A stretch of 64,000 bases of DNA, taken from positions 124,001-188,000 of the forward strand of contig CAIZFE010000035.1 in the NCBI GenBank assembly GCA_903932145.1, in the 5' to 3' direction. Source of the DNA: an uncultured Rhodopila sp. Its GTDB lineage: Bacteria > Pseudomonadota > Alphaproteobacteria > Acetobacterales > Acetobacteraceae. The notes beneath the pieces are model-generated. The model ran no database searches. It was not told where the DNA came from and worked only from the letters and a program-made list of their open reading frames with translations. Below are positions 34,589 through 42,726 of this stretch, piece by piece. Made by a program: the position numbers and the translations under genes. The stretch's first letter is position 1. Every line of letters starts with the position of its first letter.

Positions 34589-35662
34589 ATGATGATCCGT
34601 TGGCTGGTTGCCTTTGTTCTGCTGGCGCTGCCGGTGCGGGCGCAGGAACGCGTGGTCAATATCTACAACTGGACGGACTACATCGATCCCTCGGTTCTGG
34701 CCGATTTCACCAGGGAAACCGGGATCACGACCCGTTACGACGTCTTCGATAGCCTGGAGACGTTGGAAGCCAAGCTGCTGGCCGGCCATTCCGGTTACGA
34801 TGTCGTGCTGCCGAGCAATGAACCGAGCTTTTCGCGGCTGATCCGGGCCGGGGCGCTGGCGACGATCGACCGGAGCAAAGTGCCGAACTGGAAGAACCTG
34901 GACCCGGCGTTGATGAAGCGTGTCGAGGCTTCCGACCCCGGCAACCGGCACGGGGCGATCTATCTGTGGGGCTCGATCGGACTGGGAGTTAATGCCGATC
35001 GGATCAAGGCGCTGGTCCCCGATGCGCCGCTGGACTCGTGGGCGCTGTTGCTGGACCCGGCGTTTGCGAAGCAGATCGCGCCGTGCGGGATCATCATGAT
35101 GGATTCCGCGATCGATGTGGTTCCGTCGGTGCTGCGGTTCCTCGGTCGCAGCCCGGACGGCGCGGCGCCGGAAGACCTGGATGCGGTGTCGAAAACACTG
35201 ATGGCCATACGACCCTATATACGGGAGTTCGCCAGTGGTGGTGCGTTGGAGGCGCTGGCGACCGGGCAGGCGTGTCTGGCCTTCGACTACTCGGGCGATG
35301 TGGAGCAAGCCGCGTCGCGGGCGCAATCAGGTGTGACCGTGCAGTATGTCGCACCGAAAGAGGGTTCGGAAATCGGGTTCGACATGCTGTCGGTCCCGAC
35401 CGACGCGCCGCATAAGGACGAGGCACTGGCCTTCATCGATTTCGTGCTGCGGCCCGATATCATGGCCCGGATCACCGATGCGACGCGGTATCCGAACGCG
35501 GTGCCGGCGACCCGGGTATTGGTGCGGCCGGCGTTGCTCGACGATCCGAACGTCTTTCCGACGGATGCGGTGATGCAACGCTATTTCACGATCGGGCCAT
35601 CCACGGTGGCGGCCGATCGTGCCCGTACCCGGATGTGGGCGCGGTTCAAGGCGGGCGGTTGA
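34589..35662 (+). CDS. polyamine-type ABC transporter substrate-binding protein (PotD/PotF family)
   Basis: This 357-residue periplasmic protein has a signal peptide ending PVRAQERV and the opening ERVVNIYNWTDYIDPSVLADF, typical of spermidine/putrescine binding proteins. YDVVLPSNEPSFSRLIRAGA and YLWGSIGLGVNADRIK follow. In family members the residues that hold the polyamine are Trp and Asp/Glu; several Trp are kept (NWTDY, WGSIG). No permease genes follow. The upstream gap to the His-rich gene is about 240 bp and contains no gene. Confidence 0.9.
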   Translation: MMIRWLVAFVLLALPVRAQERVVNIYNWTDYIDPSVLADFTRETGITTRYDVFDSLETLEAKLLAGHSGYDVVLPSNEPSFSRLIRAGALATIDRSKVPNWKNLDPALMKRVEASDPGNRHGAIYLWGSIGLGVNADRIKALVPDAPLDSWALLLDPAFAKQIAPCGIIMMDSAIDVVPSVLRFLGRSPDGAAPEDLDAVSKTLMAIRPYIREFASGGALEALATGQACLAFDYSGDVEQAASRAQSGVTVQYVAPKEGSEIGFDMLSVPTDAPHKDEALAFIDFVLRPDIMARITDATRYPNAVPATRVLVRPALLDDPNVFPTDAVMQRYFTIGPSTVAADRARTRMWARFKAGG

Positions 35663-35723
35663 TACCGCTTGTTGGCTTTATCGCAGCGGGCCCGTAGAGA
35701 CAGGAATAATCGGGGGAATCAGG

Positions 35724-36554
35724 ATGTCCATGTGCCTTTGTTGCGTGCCGGTATCGCTCGGCCGGCGAGGCTTCCTTGCCTCTGCCGTCGCGGCCACGTC
35801 GCTGTCGGCGGTCGCCCTTGGACAAACACCGCCGGCGTCAGCAGGCCCCGCCAAGGCTGAACTACTCAATGATCTCGTTGCCGCCAATCGCATTCTCTAC
35901 GACCAGGGCGTCGTCGATGGCTTCGGCCATATCAGCGTGCGCCACGACAAGGACCCGAATCGTTATCTGCTGTCGCGCAGCATGGCCCCCGCTTTGGTGA
36001 CGCATGCCGACATCATGGAATACGATCTCGATAGCGTTCCTGTGGATGCCCAGGACCGGACCTCGTATCTGGAGCGGTTTATTCACGGCGAGCTCTACAA
36101 GGCGCGGCCGGACGTGATCGCGATCGTGCACAGTCATTCCCCGGCGGTGCTGCCGTTCGCCGACACCAACGTCACGTTGAAGCCGATGAACCACATCGCC
36201 GGGTTCCTGGGCACCGGCGCGCCGGTGTTCGAAATCCGCAAGGCGGGCGGCCCGGCCACTGATATGTTGATCCGTAATCAGACGCTGGGACAGGCTCTTG
36301 CGGCCTCGATGGGCAAGCACTCCATCCTGCTGATGCGCGGCCACGGATCGGTCGCGGCGGCACAGTCCATCCGCCACGTTGTATTCCGAGCCGTCTATAC
36401 TGAGGTCAACGCCCGCGTGCAGATCGAGGCGATGAAGCTCGGTACCCCCACCTTCCTGAATGCCGAGGAAGCCGCCGCAGCGGCCAAGACGAACGATGGA
36501 CTGGTCGACCGGCCGTGGGCACTGTGGAAACAACGCGCCATGGCGAAGGGGTGA
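35724..36554 (+). CDS. class II aldolase/adducin-family protein with Tat signal
   Basis: This 276-residue protein has a class II aldolase fold: ANRILYDQGVVDGFGHISVR, YLERFIHGELYKARPDVIAI, and the metal-binding His in VHSHSPAVLPFA and LLMRGHGSVAAA. The N-terminus is a twin-arginine signal (SLGRRGFLASAVAATSLSAV), so it should act in the periplasm, which is unusual for the fold. GGGGGA precedes ATG 35724. The next gene, an acyl-CoA dehydrogenase, starts 5 bp after its stop, so the two are in one operon. The substrate is unknown. Confidence 0.86.
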   Translation: MSMCLCCVPVSLGRRGFLASAVAATSLSAVALGQTPPASAGPAKAELLNDLVAANRILYDQGVVDGFGHISVRHDKDPNRYLLSRSMAPALVTHADIMEYDLDSVPVDAQDRTSYLERFIHGELYKARPDVIAIVHSHSPAVLPFADTNVTLKPMNHIAGFLGTGAPVFEIRKAGGPATDMLIRNQTLGQALAASMGKHSILLMRGHGSVAAAQSIRHVVFRAVYTEVNARVQIEAMKLGTPTFLNAEEAAAAAKTNDGLVDRPWALWKQRAMAKG

Positions 36555-36559
36555 CAGCG

Positions 36560-37603
36560 ATGCCGGACGATACAATTGGAGACATGCTGCGGGAGACAGC
36601 CGGCCGGCTGTTCCAGGCGCATTGCGACACGGCGACCCAACGCTTGGCTGATCAAGGTACATGGCCGGTCGCGCTCTGGGCGGCCGTCGAGGAGGCCGGG
36701 CTCCACCGGGCGCTGGTGCCTGAGGACGCCGGTGGGTTCGGCGTGCCGGTGGCCGATGCGCTGTCGCTGCTGAAAGTCGCGGGCGCTCATGCTCTGCCGC
36801 TGCCGCTGGCGGAGACGATGCTGGCAAGCTGGCTGCTGGCCGGCGCGGGTCTGGATATTCCGGATGGGCCGCTGACCGCCGGGCCGGTGCGGGACGGCGA
36901 AAGCGTCGTTCTGACCCCGGATAAAGGCGGTTGGCATGTGTCGGGCACGCTGACCCGGATCGCCTGGGCGCGGGACGTGGACCGGATGGTGGTCCTGGCT
37001 GGTGCGCGGATCGCCCTGGTCGGCAAGGACTCCTGGACCATCGAACCGGGAGAGAACGTCGCCAGGGAACCGCGTGACACCGTTCGGTTTGATGGCGAGG
37101 CGATCGCGGTTGGCGAAACCAGCATAACGGCCGGGGCCTTGATCGCGGTTGGAGCCGCGATGCGCACGCAGCAGATTGCCGGTGCGCTGACGAGGTTAAC
37201 CGAGATGACGACGCAATACGCTCAGGACCGGGTGCAGTTTGGCCGGCCGATCGGTAAGTTCCAGGCCGTGCAGCAAAATCTGGCTGTCATGGCCGGGCAG
37301 ACCGCTGCCGCCGTGGCCGCGGCCGACCTGTCAGCGGAAGCCGTCGCCAACGGCGTGAAAATCCTGCCGATTGCCGCCGGCAAAGCGCGTGCCGGGGAGG
37401 CCGCCGGGATTGTGGCCGGCATTGCGCATCAGGTGCATGGCGCGATCGGCTTTACGTTTGAGCACAACCTCCACTTTCTGACCCGCCGCCTGTGGTCCTG
37501 GCGCGACGAGTTCGGCAAGGACGCCGTTTGGCAGCGCCGGCTCGGGCGGCACATGGCCGCTTCCGGCGCGGATCAACTGTGGGCGGAGATCACGGCCGTA
37601 TAG
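36560..37603 (+). CDS. acyl-CoA dehydrogenase family protein
   Basis: This 347-residue flavoprotein resembles acyl-CoA dehydrogenases. The N-terminal helical part has VEEAGLHRALVPEDAGGFGV, and the C-terminal part has TQYAQDRVQFGRPIGKFQAV and AHQVHGAIGFTFEHNLHFLT. It is slightly short, and the catalytic Glu position cannot be fixed by eye. The class II aldolase gene lies 5 bp upstream. The family usually oxidises acyl-CoA, but some members act on CoA esters of aromatic or branched acids. Confidence 0.88.
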   Translation: MPDDTIGDMLRETAGRLFQAHCDTATQRLADQGTWPVALWAAVEEAGLHRALVPEDAGGFGVPVADALSLLKVAGAHALPLPLAETMLASWLLAGAGLDIPDGPLTAGPVRDGESVVLTPDKGGWHVSGTLTRIAWARDVDRMVVLAGARIALVGKDSWTIEPGENVAREPRDTVRFDGEAIAVGETSITAGALIAVGAAMRTQQIAGALTRLTEMTTQYAQDRVQFGRPIGKFQAVQQNLAVMAGQTAAAVAAADLSAEAVANGVKILPIAAGKARAGEAAGIVAGIAHQVHGAIGFTFEHNLHFLTRRLWSWRDEFGKDAVWQRRLGRHMAASGADQLWAEITAV

Positions 37604-37607
37604 CGGT

Positions 37608-38348
37608 TCAGGCCAGCGCCTCATCCGGTTCGGCGTAGGCGGTCAGTTTGGCGATGTCATGCAAGACGACCCGGGCACCGTGGGTTTCCACCCCGAAACC
37701 GCGCAGGGCCGCGAAGGCACGGGACAGATTTTCTTGCCGGCAGCCCAGGCGGGCGGCCAACAGCCGCTTGTCGAACGGCAGACGCATGGCGACTGAGTTT
37801 GCCTGCCGGTCGGTCGTCAGCGACAACAGGTAGCATCCCAGTCGTTGCGCGGTGGTGCGCAGCTTCAGATCGCAGACCTGGCGGACCAGGGCGTGAAATT
37901 CCCGCGCCTCGGCCCGCAACAGGACGGTGACCAGCGACGGCTCCTGCTCCACCAAAGCCAAAAGCCCCTCTGCCTCGATCGACAGCAGGCGGCTGGCGGT
38001 GACAGTGCGCAGGCCCATCAGGCGGGGCAGCCGAGCGAGGAGGGTGGCGAGTCCAAGGGTTTGGCCGGGCTGAACGACCTCCACCACGGCGGTCGTGCCA
38101 TTGCCAGACGTGCTGAACGCGGCCAGTTGGCCGTCCAGCACCAGCAGCAGCCGATCCGCGACGCCGCCTTGTTGGTACAGTTCCACGTCTGCCGGAGCGG
38201 TCACAATCTTGCCGATGAGCGCCAGCCGTTGCATCACCGCGTCCGACAGGTCGCGCAACAACGGCGTGGAGCGCATGGCATGCATGACGTCCGCGCGGTC
38301 GTCCTTGTCAACGGTAACCGAACCGGTCACCAGTGCGGAACTGGGCAT
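37608..38348 (-). CDS. Crp/Fnr-family transcriptional regulator without FNR iron-sulfur cysteines
   Basis: This 246-residue regulator has a cyclic-nucleotide-binding-like sensor domain (ADRLLLVLDGQLAAFSTSGN; AVVEVVQPGQTLGLATLLAR) and a winged helix-turn-helix C-terminus (AARLGCRQENLSRAFAALRG). The recognition helix keeps the E-x-x-S-R pattern of FNR proteins. The four Fe-S cysteines of FNR are absent: the N-terminus MPSSALVTGSVTVDKDDRAD has none. ATG 38348 is used; the frame extends upstream to 38672 into the intergenic region. It is divergent from the quinone oxidoreductase, with an FNR-type box between them. Confidence 0.9.
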   Translation of the reverse strand: MPSSALVTGSVTVDKDDRADVMHAMRSTPLLRDLSDAVMQRLALIGKIVTAPADVELYQQGGVADRLLLVLDGQLAAFSTSGNGTTAVVEVVQPGQTLGLATLLARLPRLMGLRTVTASRLLSIEAEGLLALVEQEPSLVTVLLRAEAREFHALVRQVCDLKLRTTAQRLGCYLLSLTTDRQANSVAMRLPFDKRLLAARLGCRQENLSRAFAALRGFGVETHGARVVLHDIAKLTAYAEPDEALA

Positions 38349-38409
38349 CGAAACCTCGCTATCGTCGCAACGATACAAAATGGACGAACCGCTTCTATAG
38401 CGGAGGGAT

Positions 38410-38423
38410 TTGATCACAATCAA
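38410..38423. promoter_or_regulatory. perfect FNR/ANR-type box in the divergent promoter region
   Basis: TTGATcacaATCAA matches the FNR consensus TTGAT-N4-ATCAA without mismatch. It lies 62 bp upstream of the regulator gene start and 75 bp upstream of the quinone oxidoreductase start. The neighbouring regulator has the FNR-type recognition helix. Control of one or both genes by this regulator is inferred. Confidence 0.75.
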
Positions 38424-38497
38424 GTGCGGCCAGACGGGAATGCAGACGAACTTCGATAACGGAAACAATTTGTTATGGATAAGAGGGAACAAATATA

Positions 38498-39472
38498 ATG
38501 AAAGCGATGGTTTGTGAACGGTTTGGCGGCCCCGAAGTGCTGGCGGAACGGGATATTCCTGATCCGGCCCCTCCGGCAGCCGGAGAGATCCAGGTGCGCA
38601 TCGCGGCGCGTGGAGTCCAATACGTGGATGTCCTGATGTTGGCGGGAACATATCAGTTTCGTCCGGAACCACCGTTCATCCCAGGTGGCGAGGCGGCCGG
38701 CCACGTTGTCGCGGTCGGTCCGGGCGTCACCAATTTTGCGGTTGGTGACGCCGTGATGTCTCGCCACACGCTGGGGGCGCTGGCTGAACTGGGCAATGCG
38801 AAGGCGGCGTTGTGCGACAAGGTGCCGGTTGGGCTGAGCATGGCTCAGGCTGGCGTATTTCGCGGCGCCTATACGACGGCCTATCACGCTTTGCTGCAAC
38901 GCGGGCGGATGGTGGCCGGGGAGTGGGTGCTGGTGCATGGCGCGGCCGGCGGCATCGGCATCGCGGCCATCCAGGTGGCGAAGGCGTTTGGCGCCAAGGT
39001 GATCGCCACGGCGGGCAGTGAGGAAAAACGCGCGGCCTGTCTGGAAGAGGGCGCGGATTTCGCGATCGATTACCGGTCGGGCTTTGTCGATCAGGTGAAA
39101 GACCTGACCGGCGGACGTGGTGTCGATATTGTCTATGACCCGATCGGCGACAAAGTCGCGGATGAATCGTTACGTTGTCTGGCGTGGTGCGGCCGCTTGT
39201 TGATCCTCGGATTTCTGGGCGGCGGTCCCACCAATATCCGCAGCAACTATCTGCTGATCAAAGGTATCGACGCGATCGGTGTGCGGATCGGCGGGTTGAA
39301 CCAGTCTGATCCGGCTTTGGCCATCGCCAACATGAAGGCGCTGATCGCGTTGGCGGAAGCAGGCAAGCTGCGGCCCCGGATTTCCCATACGTTTCGGCTG
39401 AATCAGGCCGCGGAGGCGCTGCAGTTGGTGATTGACCGGGCGGTGATCGGCAAGGCGGTGCTGTTGAGCTGA
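38498..39472 (+). CDS. NADPH:quinone oxidoreductase (zinc-independent MDR family)
   Basis: This 324-residue reductase of the quinone oxidoreductase group has MKAMVCERFGGPEVLAERDI, the VHGAAGGIGIAAIQVAKAFG nucleotide-binding loop and AKVIATAGSEEKRAACLEEG. It reduces quinones or enoyl-type compounds with NADPH. GAGGGAAC precedes the ATG at 38498. It is divergent from the Crp/Fnr regulator and probably regulated with it. An 82-bp gap separates it from the DUF35 gene; a common transcript is possible. Confidence 0.9.
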   Translation: MKAMVCERFGGPEVLAERDIPDPAPPAAGEIQVRIAARGVQYVDVLMLAGTYQFRPEPPFIPGGEAAGHVVAVGPGVTNFAVGDAVMSRHTLGALAELGNAKAALCDKVPVGLSMAQAGVFRGAYTTAYHALLQRGRMVAGEWVLVHGAAGGIGIAAIQVAKAFGAKVIATAGSEEKRAACLEEGADFAIDYRSGFVDQVKDLTGGRGVDIVYDPIGDKVADESLRCLAWCGRLLILGFLGGGPTNIRSNYLLIKGIDAIGVRIGGLNQSDPALAIANMKALIALAEAGKLRPRISHTFRLNQAAEALQLVIDRAVIGKAVLLS

Positions 39473-39554
39473 CGCGCCCGAATTTGACACCCCGAATTTG
39501 ACACGCGGACAGGGTAGCCTAACTTCGGAAAATCAGACTGGAGGACAACGAACC

Positions 39555-39980
39555 ATGGCGACCCCTGGACGCGCATTGCCGCAGCCGACCCCTGAGACTC
39601 AGCATTTTTGGGATGGCACCAAGGCCAACGAATTGCTGCTGCAACGCTGCGACGAATGCAGCAAGGTGTATTTCCCGCCGCGGCCGTTCTGCCCTGCGTG
39701 CGCATCCCGGAAAGTGTCGGTGACCAAGGCGAGCGGCAAGGCGACGCTGTATAGCTACATCATTCATCACCGCCCGGTTCCCGGTTTTACCCCTCCGTAT
39801 GCGATTGCGGTGGTGGAGTTGGATGAAGGCCCGCGCATGATGACCAACATCGTGGATTGCGAGCAAACGCCCGAGGCGCTGGTGCTGGATATGCCGATGG
39901 AGGTGGTGTTCGAACCGCAGACTGATACCATTACGCTTCCCCTGTTTCGCCCCGCCTTAACATCATCGGCGAAAGGCTGA
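39555..39980 (+). CDS. DUF35 OB-fold/zinc-ribbon acyl-CoA-associated protein
   Basis: This 141-residue protein has the DUF35 layout: a rubredoxin-like zinc ribbon with CDECSKVYFPPRPFCPAC (CxxC...CxxC) and an OB-fold acyl-CoA-binding part with KATLYSYIIHHRPVPGFTPP and YAIAVVELDEGPRMMTNIVD. Such proteins form complexes with thiolases or thiolase-like aldolases, as in BbsA/BbsB and Ltp2/DUF35 pairs. The thiolase gene starts 4 bp after its stop. Joint action in CoA-ester cleavage is inferred. Confidence 0.9.
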   Translation: MATPGRALPQPTPETQHFWDGTKANELLLQRCDECSKVYFPPRPFCPACASRKVSVTKASGKATLYSYIIHHRPVPGFTPPYAIAVVELDEGPRMMTNIVDCEQTPEALVLDMPMEVVFEPQTDTITLPLFRPALTSSAKG

Positions 39981-39984
39981 TCCG

Positions 39985-41130
39985 ATGCCACATAACACAG
40001 TCGCCGTTGTTGGCGCCGCCGAAACGACCAAGCTTGGGGTTATCACCGATCTTTCGCAACTCGGGCTGCACGCCGATGCCGCCCTGAACGCCATGGCGGA
40101 TTGCGGGCTGAAGCCGTCGGATATTGACGGAATCGCTTGTGCTGCGCAGGAAACCCCGGTGCAACTGGCACATTACCTGGGCATCACGCCGACCTGGATC
40201 GACGGCACCGCCGTTGGTGGTTGCAGCTTCATGATTCATGTCCGTCATGCTGCCGCGGCGATTGAGGCCGGGTTGGCGAAAACGATTTTGATTACGCATG
40301 GAGAATCCGGGAAATCGCGCATTGGCGCGCCGCCTCGGCCGGTGCATCCGCAGTCGTTGAACGGACAGTTTGAGCAGCCGTTCGGGCCGATGGGGCCGCC
40401 TTCGATGTTCACCATTCCCGTCCTTCGATATATGAAGACGTATGGTGTGACTGAGGAGCAGATTGCTCAGGTCGCTGTTGTGCAACGGGAATGGGCGTCG
40501 AAAAACCCGCGCGCGACGTTTCGAAACCTGATTACGACGGACGACGTGCTGAACAGCCGGATGATCGCGTGGCCGTTCCGGTTGCTGATGTGCTGTCTGG
40601 TGACCGATGGCGGTGGTGCGCTGATCCTGACATCCGCTGAGCGGGCCAAGGATTTCCCGACCAAGCCGGTCTATATTTTGGGCACCGGCGAGAGCGCCGA
40701 AACCCCGATGATCAGCCAGATGGAGGATTTTACCAGTTCTCGCGCCTTCAGGGTCGCCGGGCCGACGGCGTTCCGCGAGGCCGGGATTGTTCATAAGGAC
40801 GTTGATCACCTGATGATCTATGACGCTTTTGCGCATCTTCCTTTGTACGGCCTGGAGGATCTCGGGTTCCTGCCGAAGGGTGAGGCGGCTGGGTTTATCG
40901 CGGGACGCAACACGGCACCGGGCGGTTCGTTGCCGTTGAATACCAATGGTGGCGGGTTGTCGTATATGCACTCCGGCATGTACGGAATGTATGCGTTGCA
41001 GGAAAGCGTGCGGCAGATGCGCGGGACGGCCGCGGCGCAGATTCCAGGTGCGAAGATTTCGGTTTGCCACGGTGTCGGCGGCATGTTCGCGGCCTCCGGG
41101 ACGGTGATTTTCAGCAACCAGGCGCCGTAA
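39985..41130 (+). CDS. thiolase-family protein (SCP2-thiolase/lipid-transfer type)
   Basis: This 381-residue protein starts MPHNTVAVVGAAETTKLGVI and has the thiolase core TAVGGCSFMIHVRHAAAAIE, AGLAKTILITHGESGKSRIG and NTNGGGLSYMHSGMYGMYAL. The C-terminal motif is CHGVGGMFAASGTV instead of the C-x-G-G-G of classic thiolases. With the DUF35 partner this suggests a thiolase or retro-aldolase of the Ltp2 or BbsAB type. The catalytic residues cannot be fixed by eye. It lies 4 bp from both neighbours. Confidence 0.88.
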   Translation: MPHNTVAVVGAAETTKLGVITDLSQLGLHADAALNAMADCGLKPSDIDGIACAAQETPVQLAHYLGITPTWIDGTAVGGCSFMIHVRHAAAAIEAGLAKTILITHGESGKSRIGAPPRPVHPQSLNGQFEQPFGPMGPPSMFTIPVLRYMKTYGVTEEQIAQVAVVQREWASKNPRATFRNLITTDDVLNSRMIAWPFRLLMCCLVTDGGGALILTSAERAKDFPTKPVYILGTGESAETPMISQMEDFTSSRAFRVAGPTAFREAGIVHKDVDHLMIYDAFAHLPLYGLEDLGFLPKGEAAGFIAGRNTAPGGSLPLNTNGGGLSYMHSGMYGMYALQESVRQMRGTAAAQIPGAKISVCHGVGGMFAASGTVIFSNQAP

Positions 41131-41134
41131 TGTC

Positions 41135-42325
41135 ATGACACTGTTTGCCGGCCTGAAGGTCATCGACTGCGCGAGTTGGATCGCCGGGCCGGCAGCAGCG
41201 ACGATGCTGTCGGATTTCGGCGCCGACGTGATCAAGATCGAACCGCCGGGGGCCGGCGATCCGTGGCGGGCCTCGACCCCGATACCGGGGAAGAAGACCG
41301 ATTATTATTGGCAGTTGACGTCGCGGAACAAGCGCAGTCTGGCGCTTGATCTGAAGCATCCGGACGGGCAGGCGGTGCTGCATCGTCTGGTGTCCGAGGC
41401 GGATGTTTTCATTACCAACTTTCCGCTGCCGGTGCGGGATCGCCTGCGCCTTGCGGATGCCGATCTGATGCCGCTGAATTCCCGGCTGATTTATGCGTCG
41501 TTTACCGCGTATGGGGAAAAGGGCGAGGAGGCCGCCAAGACCGGGTTCGATTCCACGGCGTATTGGGCGCGCACCGGCCTGATGGACATGGTGCGGTCGG
41601 ATGCGGCGACGGTGCCGTCCAGGTCGATGCCGGGGATGGGCGATTTCCCGAGTGCCACAGGGGTTTATTCCGCGATTGTGACGGCGTTGTATCGCCGGGA
41701 GAAGACCGGATTGGGCAGTGTGGTGCGTACGTCGCTGTTGCAGAACGGGCTGTGGGCGAACGGTTGCGCGGTGCAGACGCGTTTGTTCGGGGAGGATGTG
41801 GCGCTGCGCCCACATCGCGACGACGCGCCCAACGCGCTGGCGAATCATTACCGGTCGCGCGATGGCCGCTGGTTCATCATGGCGTTGTTCAATGAACAGC
41901 GGCAGTTGCGGTCGTTCCTGGGTGCGATCGGTCGGGAGGAACTGACGGACGATCCCCGATTTGCGACTCCAGAAGCTCGCAAGCAACATGCCCGCGAATT
42001 GGTTTTGATTTTGGATGAGGTTTTCTCCCGGCGGGACCTGGCGGAATGGCGGACCATCCTGGACGGAGTGGGGATCACTTTCGGCATCGTTGCGACCGTG
42101 AATGAGGCGATGGACGACCCGCAAATGCGCCACGCCGGCGCGTTGGTACCGTTTGCAGATGGCAACGGGCTGACGGTGATGACTCCGTTTCATATAGACG
42201 GTGTGGATAAAATTCCGGCCGCCCGAGCGCCTTCGGTCGGACAGCATAATGAGGCGGTGTTGTTGGAGGCGGGGTATTCCCCTACTGAGGTCGAACGCCT
42301 GCGTGGACTTGGCGTCGTGGGGTAG
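41135..42325 (+). CDS. CaiB/BaiF-family CoA transferase
   Basis: This 396-residue family III CoA transferase begins FAGLKVIDCASWIAGPAAAT and has LSDFGADVIKIEPPGAGDPW, SRNKRSLALDLKHPDGQAVL and the predicted catalytic Asp170 in SRSMPGMGDFPSATGVYSAI. It moves CoA between acyl-CoA and a free acid. It starts 4 bp after the thiolase stop, and the next frame overlaps its end. It probably activates a pathway acid whose CoA ester the thiolase/DUF35 pair processes. Confidence 0.92.
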   Translation: MTLFAGLKVIDCASWIAGPAAATMLSDFGADVIKIEPPGAGDPWRASTPIPGKKTDYYWQLTSRNKRSLALDLKHPDGQAVLHRLVSEADVFITNFPLPVRDRLRLADADLMPLNSRLIYASFTAYGEKGEEAAKTGFDSTAYWARTGLMDMVRSDAATVPSRSMPGMGDFPSATGVYSAIVTALYRREKTGLGSVVRTSLLQNGLWANGCAVQTRLFGEDVALRPHRDDAPNALANHYRSRDGRWFIMALFNEQRQLRSFLGAIGREELTDDPRFATPEARKQHARELVLILDEVFSRRDLAEWRTILDGVGITFGIVATVNEAMDDPQMRHAGALVPFADGNGLTVMTPFHIDGVDKIPAARAPSVGQHNEAVLLEAGYSPTEVERLRGLGVVG

Positions 42326-42680
42326 CAGGTTGGCTTTTTGGATTCTGACAGTCGCCGTTGCCGCCGGTTCGGTGCTTGCGCTTTGGCACCTGCGTGCAAC
42401 CGGCGAAGGGACGCGGCCGCCTTTTATTGCGGGCGTTTTGCATGGTGTGGTTGGGGCAATTGGATTTGGGGTGCTGCTGTTTGCGTTGCGCGGGCCGGTT
42501 CGGGGTGTCGCCGCCGGAGTTGGCTCGTTTGGCACCGTCGCGGCTGTGCTGTTCGGCGGGGCGTTGCTGACAGGGGTGTCTTTGTTGCTGTTACGGCGAA
42601 AAACCGTGGTGATGACGATCCACGCGGGGATCGCCATTACGGGATATGTGTTGTTTTTGGCCTGGAATGCCCTGGGTTAA
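42303..42680 (+). CDS. small four-helix membrane protein
   Basis: This 125-residue frame has about four hydrophobic segments (LAFWILTVAVAAGSVLALWH; IAGVLHGVVGAIGFGVLLFA; GTVAAVLFGGALLTGVSLLL; TIHAGIAITGYVLFLAWNAL). The GTG at 42303 is used, overlapping the CoA-transferase gene by 23 bp; TTG at 42309 or 42330 is also possible. It ends just before a perfect hairpin. Its role is unknown; two His lie at membrane edges (GVLHG, TIHAG), a pattern seen in small heme-binding or transport membrane proteins. Confidence 0.68.
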   Translation: MDLASWGSRLAFWILTVAVAAGSVLALWHLRATGEGTRPPFIAGVLHGVVGAIGFGVLLFALRGPVRGVAAGVGSFGTVAAVLFGGALLTGVSLLLLRRKTVVMTIHAGIAITGYVLFLAWNALG

Positions 42681-42720
42681 CCAGGTGATGGTGGACGCCG
42701 CGATGTCCACCATCACCTGG
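42681..42720. terminator. perfect hairpin between convergent genes
   Basis: CCAGGTGATGGTGGAC (42681-42696) pairs with GTCCACCATCACCTGG (42705-42720) around an 8-nt loop. It sits directly between the stop of the plus-strand membrane protein and the stop of the minus-strand BNR protein. It is symmetric, so it can serve as a bidirectional terminator. No T-run is visible. Confidence 0.7.
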
Positions 42721-42726
42721 ACGCAA

